A program made the translations under genes and the position numbers. This document shows, in pieces, positions 14,966-15,057 of a stretch of 15,057 nt of DNA (positions are counted from its first letter, which is position 1; every line of letters begins with the position of its first letter). The stretch spans positions 1 through 15,057 of the forward strand of contig CAKQON010000042.1 in NCBI GenBank assembly GCA_934255515.1, in the 5' to 3' direction. Under the pieces are notes generated by a model that was not told where the DNA came from, did no database searches, and saw only the letters and a program-made list of their open reading frames with translations. The stretch is from an uncultured Sutterella sp. (GTDB taxonomy: Bacteria; Pseudomonadota; Gammaproteobacteria; Burkholderiales; Burkholderiaceae_F).

Positions 14966-15057
14966 TCTACCGCTACTCTTGACGGTCGCAAGACCACTCC
15001 TGAAGCCCGGCTGGAGCTTCGCCGCCGCTGCGTCATTTACTTCCGTGATGGAGTAAA
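14966..15057 (+). CDS. IS630-like transposase, N-terminal fragment (runs off window; no clear start)
   Basis: The frame reads STATLDGRKTTPEARLELRR and then RCVIYFRDGV up to the edge. The D-G-R-K-x-(S/T)-P-E-A opening and the Arg-rich helix that follows resemble the N-terminal helix-turn-helix of IS630-family transposases. The in-frame codon just before Ser is TAA (14963-14965), and an upstream in-frame ATG at 14948 is followed by only four sense codons. No standard start is visible between that stop and the edge. Either the start has been lost or translation begins in an unusual way. The sequence differs from the transposase at the left edge, so it is not simply the same IS copy. Confidence 0.5.

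Noticed and set aside
1..15057. GGATCC seems frequent (about 13 sites counted by eye)
   Set aside because: This is roughly two to three times a simple composition estimate, but most sites are in coding sequence with Gly-Ser or Asp-Pro codons and no regular spacing.
1..15057. CRISPR array, tRNA or rRNA genes, toxin-antitoxin pair
   Set aside because: No regularly spaced repeats, no tRNA-like T-loop and acceptor pairing, and no small paired genes were seen on either strand.

Overview
This 15 kb window looks like a chromosomal segment of a moderately GC-rich betaproteobacterium. The best guess is Sutterellaceae (Sutterella or a relative, Burkholderiales). That placement is inferred from protein style, the maf/yceD pairing and the G/C-rich third codon positions; nothing in the window proves it. 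The middle is mostly ordinary housekeeping and transport genes. The two ends and several gaps show mobile-element activity and gene decay.

Layout, left to right. The left edge carries the first 22 codons of an IS630-family transposase on the minus strand, with a clear extended -10 promoter. A minus-strand operon follows, transcribed in the order maf/yceF (nucleotide pyrophosphatase), an RsmI-like tetrapyrrole-type methyltransferase, and a membrane-anchored protein with a C-terminal PD-(D/E)XK nuclease-like signature. Diverging from maf is yceD (DUF177), which ends in a hairpin; the usual next gene, rpmF, is absent. Then comes an OxlT-type MFS transporter on the minus strand. It is broken twice, by a TGA at codon 8 and by a one-base frameshift near the C-terminus. 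A 0.9 kb gene-poor stretch follows, with a possible regulator remnant.

Next is a complete plus-strand ABC importer of the NitT/TauT type: a Tat-exported binding protein, an ATPase and a permease. It is closed by a strong Rho-independent terminator. The convergent mfd gene (transcription-repair coupling factor) has an unusual low-complexity C-terminal tail. Diverging from mfd is brnQ (branched-chain amino acid symporter), followed by a good terminator.

Eight bases after that terminator stem begins the 5' end of a group II intron. The sequence and the terminator-downstream position both point to bacterial class C (IIC). Only about 200 nt of it remain. It runs into AT-rich sequence and the start of a second IS630-like transposase reading off the right edge. 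The two transposase fragments face outward, so this block of core genes sits between two insertion sites.

I found no CRISPR array, tRNA, rRNA, toxin-antitoxin pair or recognisable defence island. The most notable items are the membrane-anchored nuclease-like protein, the intron nested beside a terminator and cut short next to an IS, and the doubly inactivated transporter.
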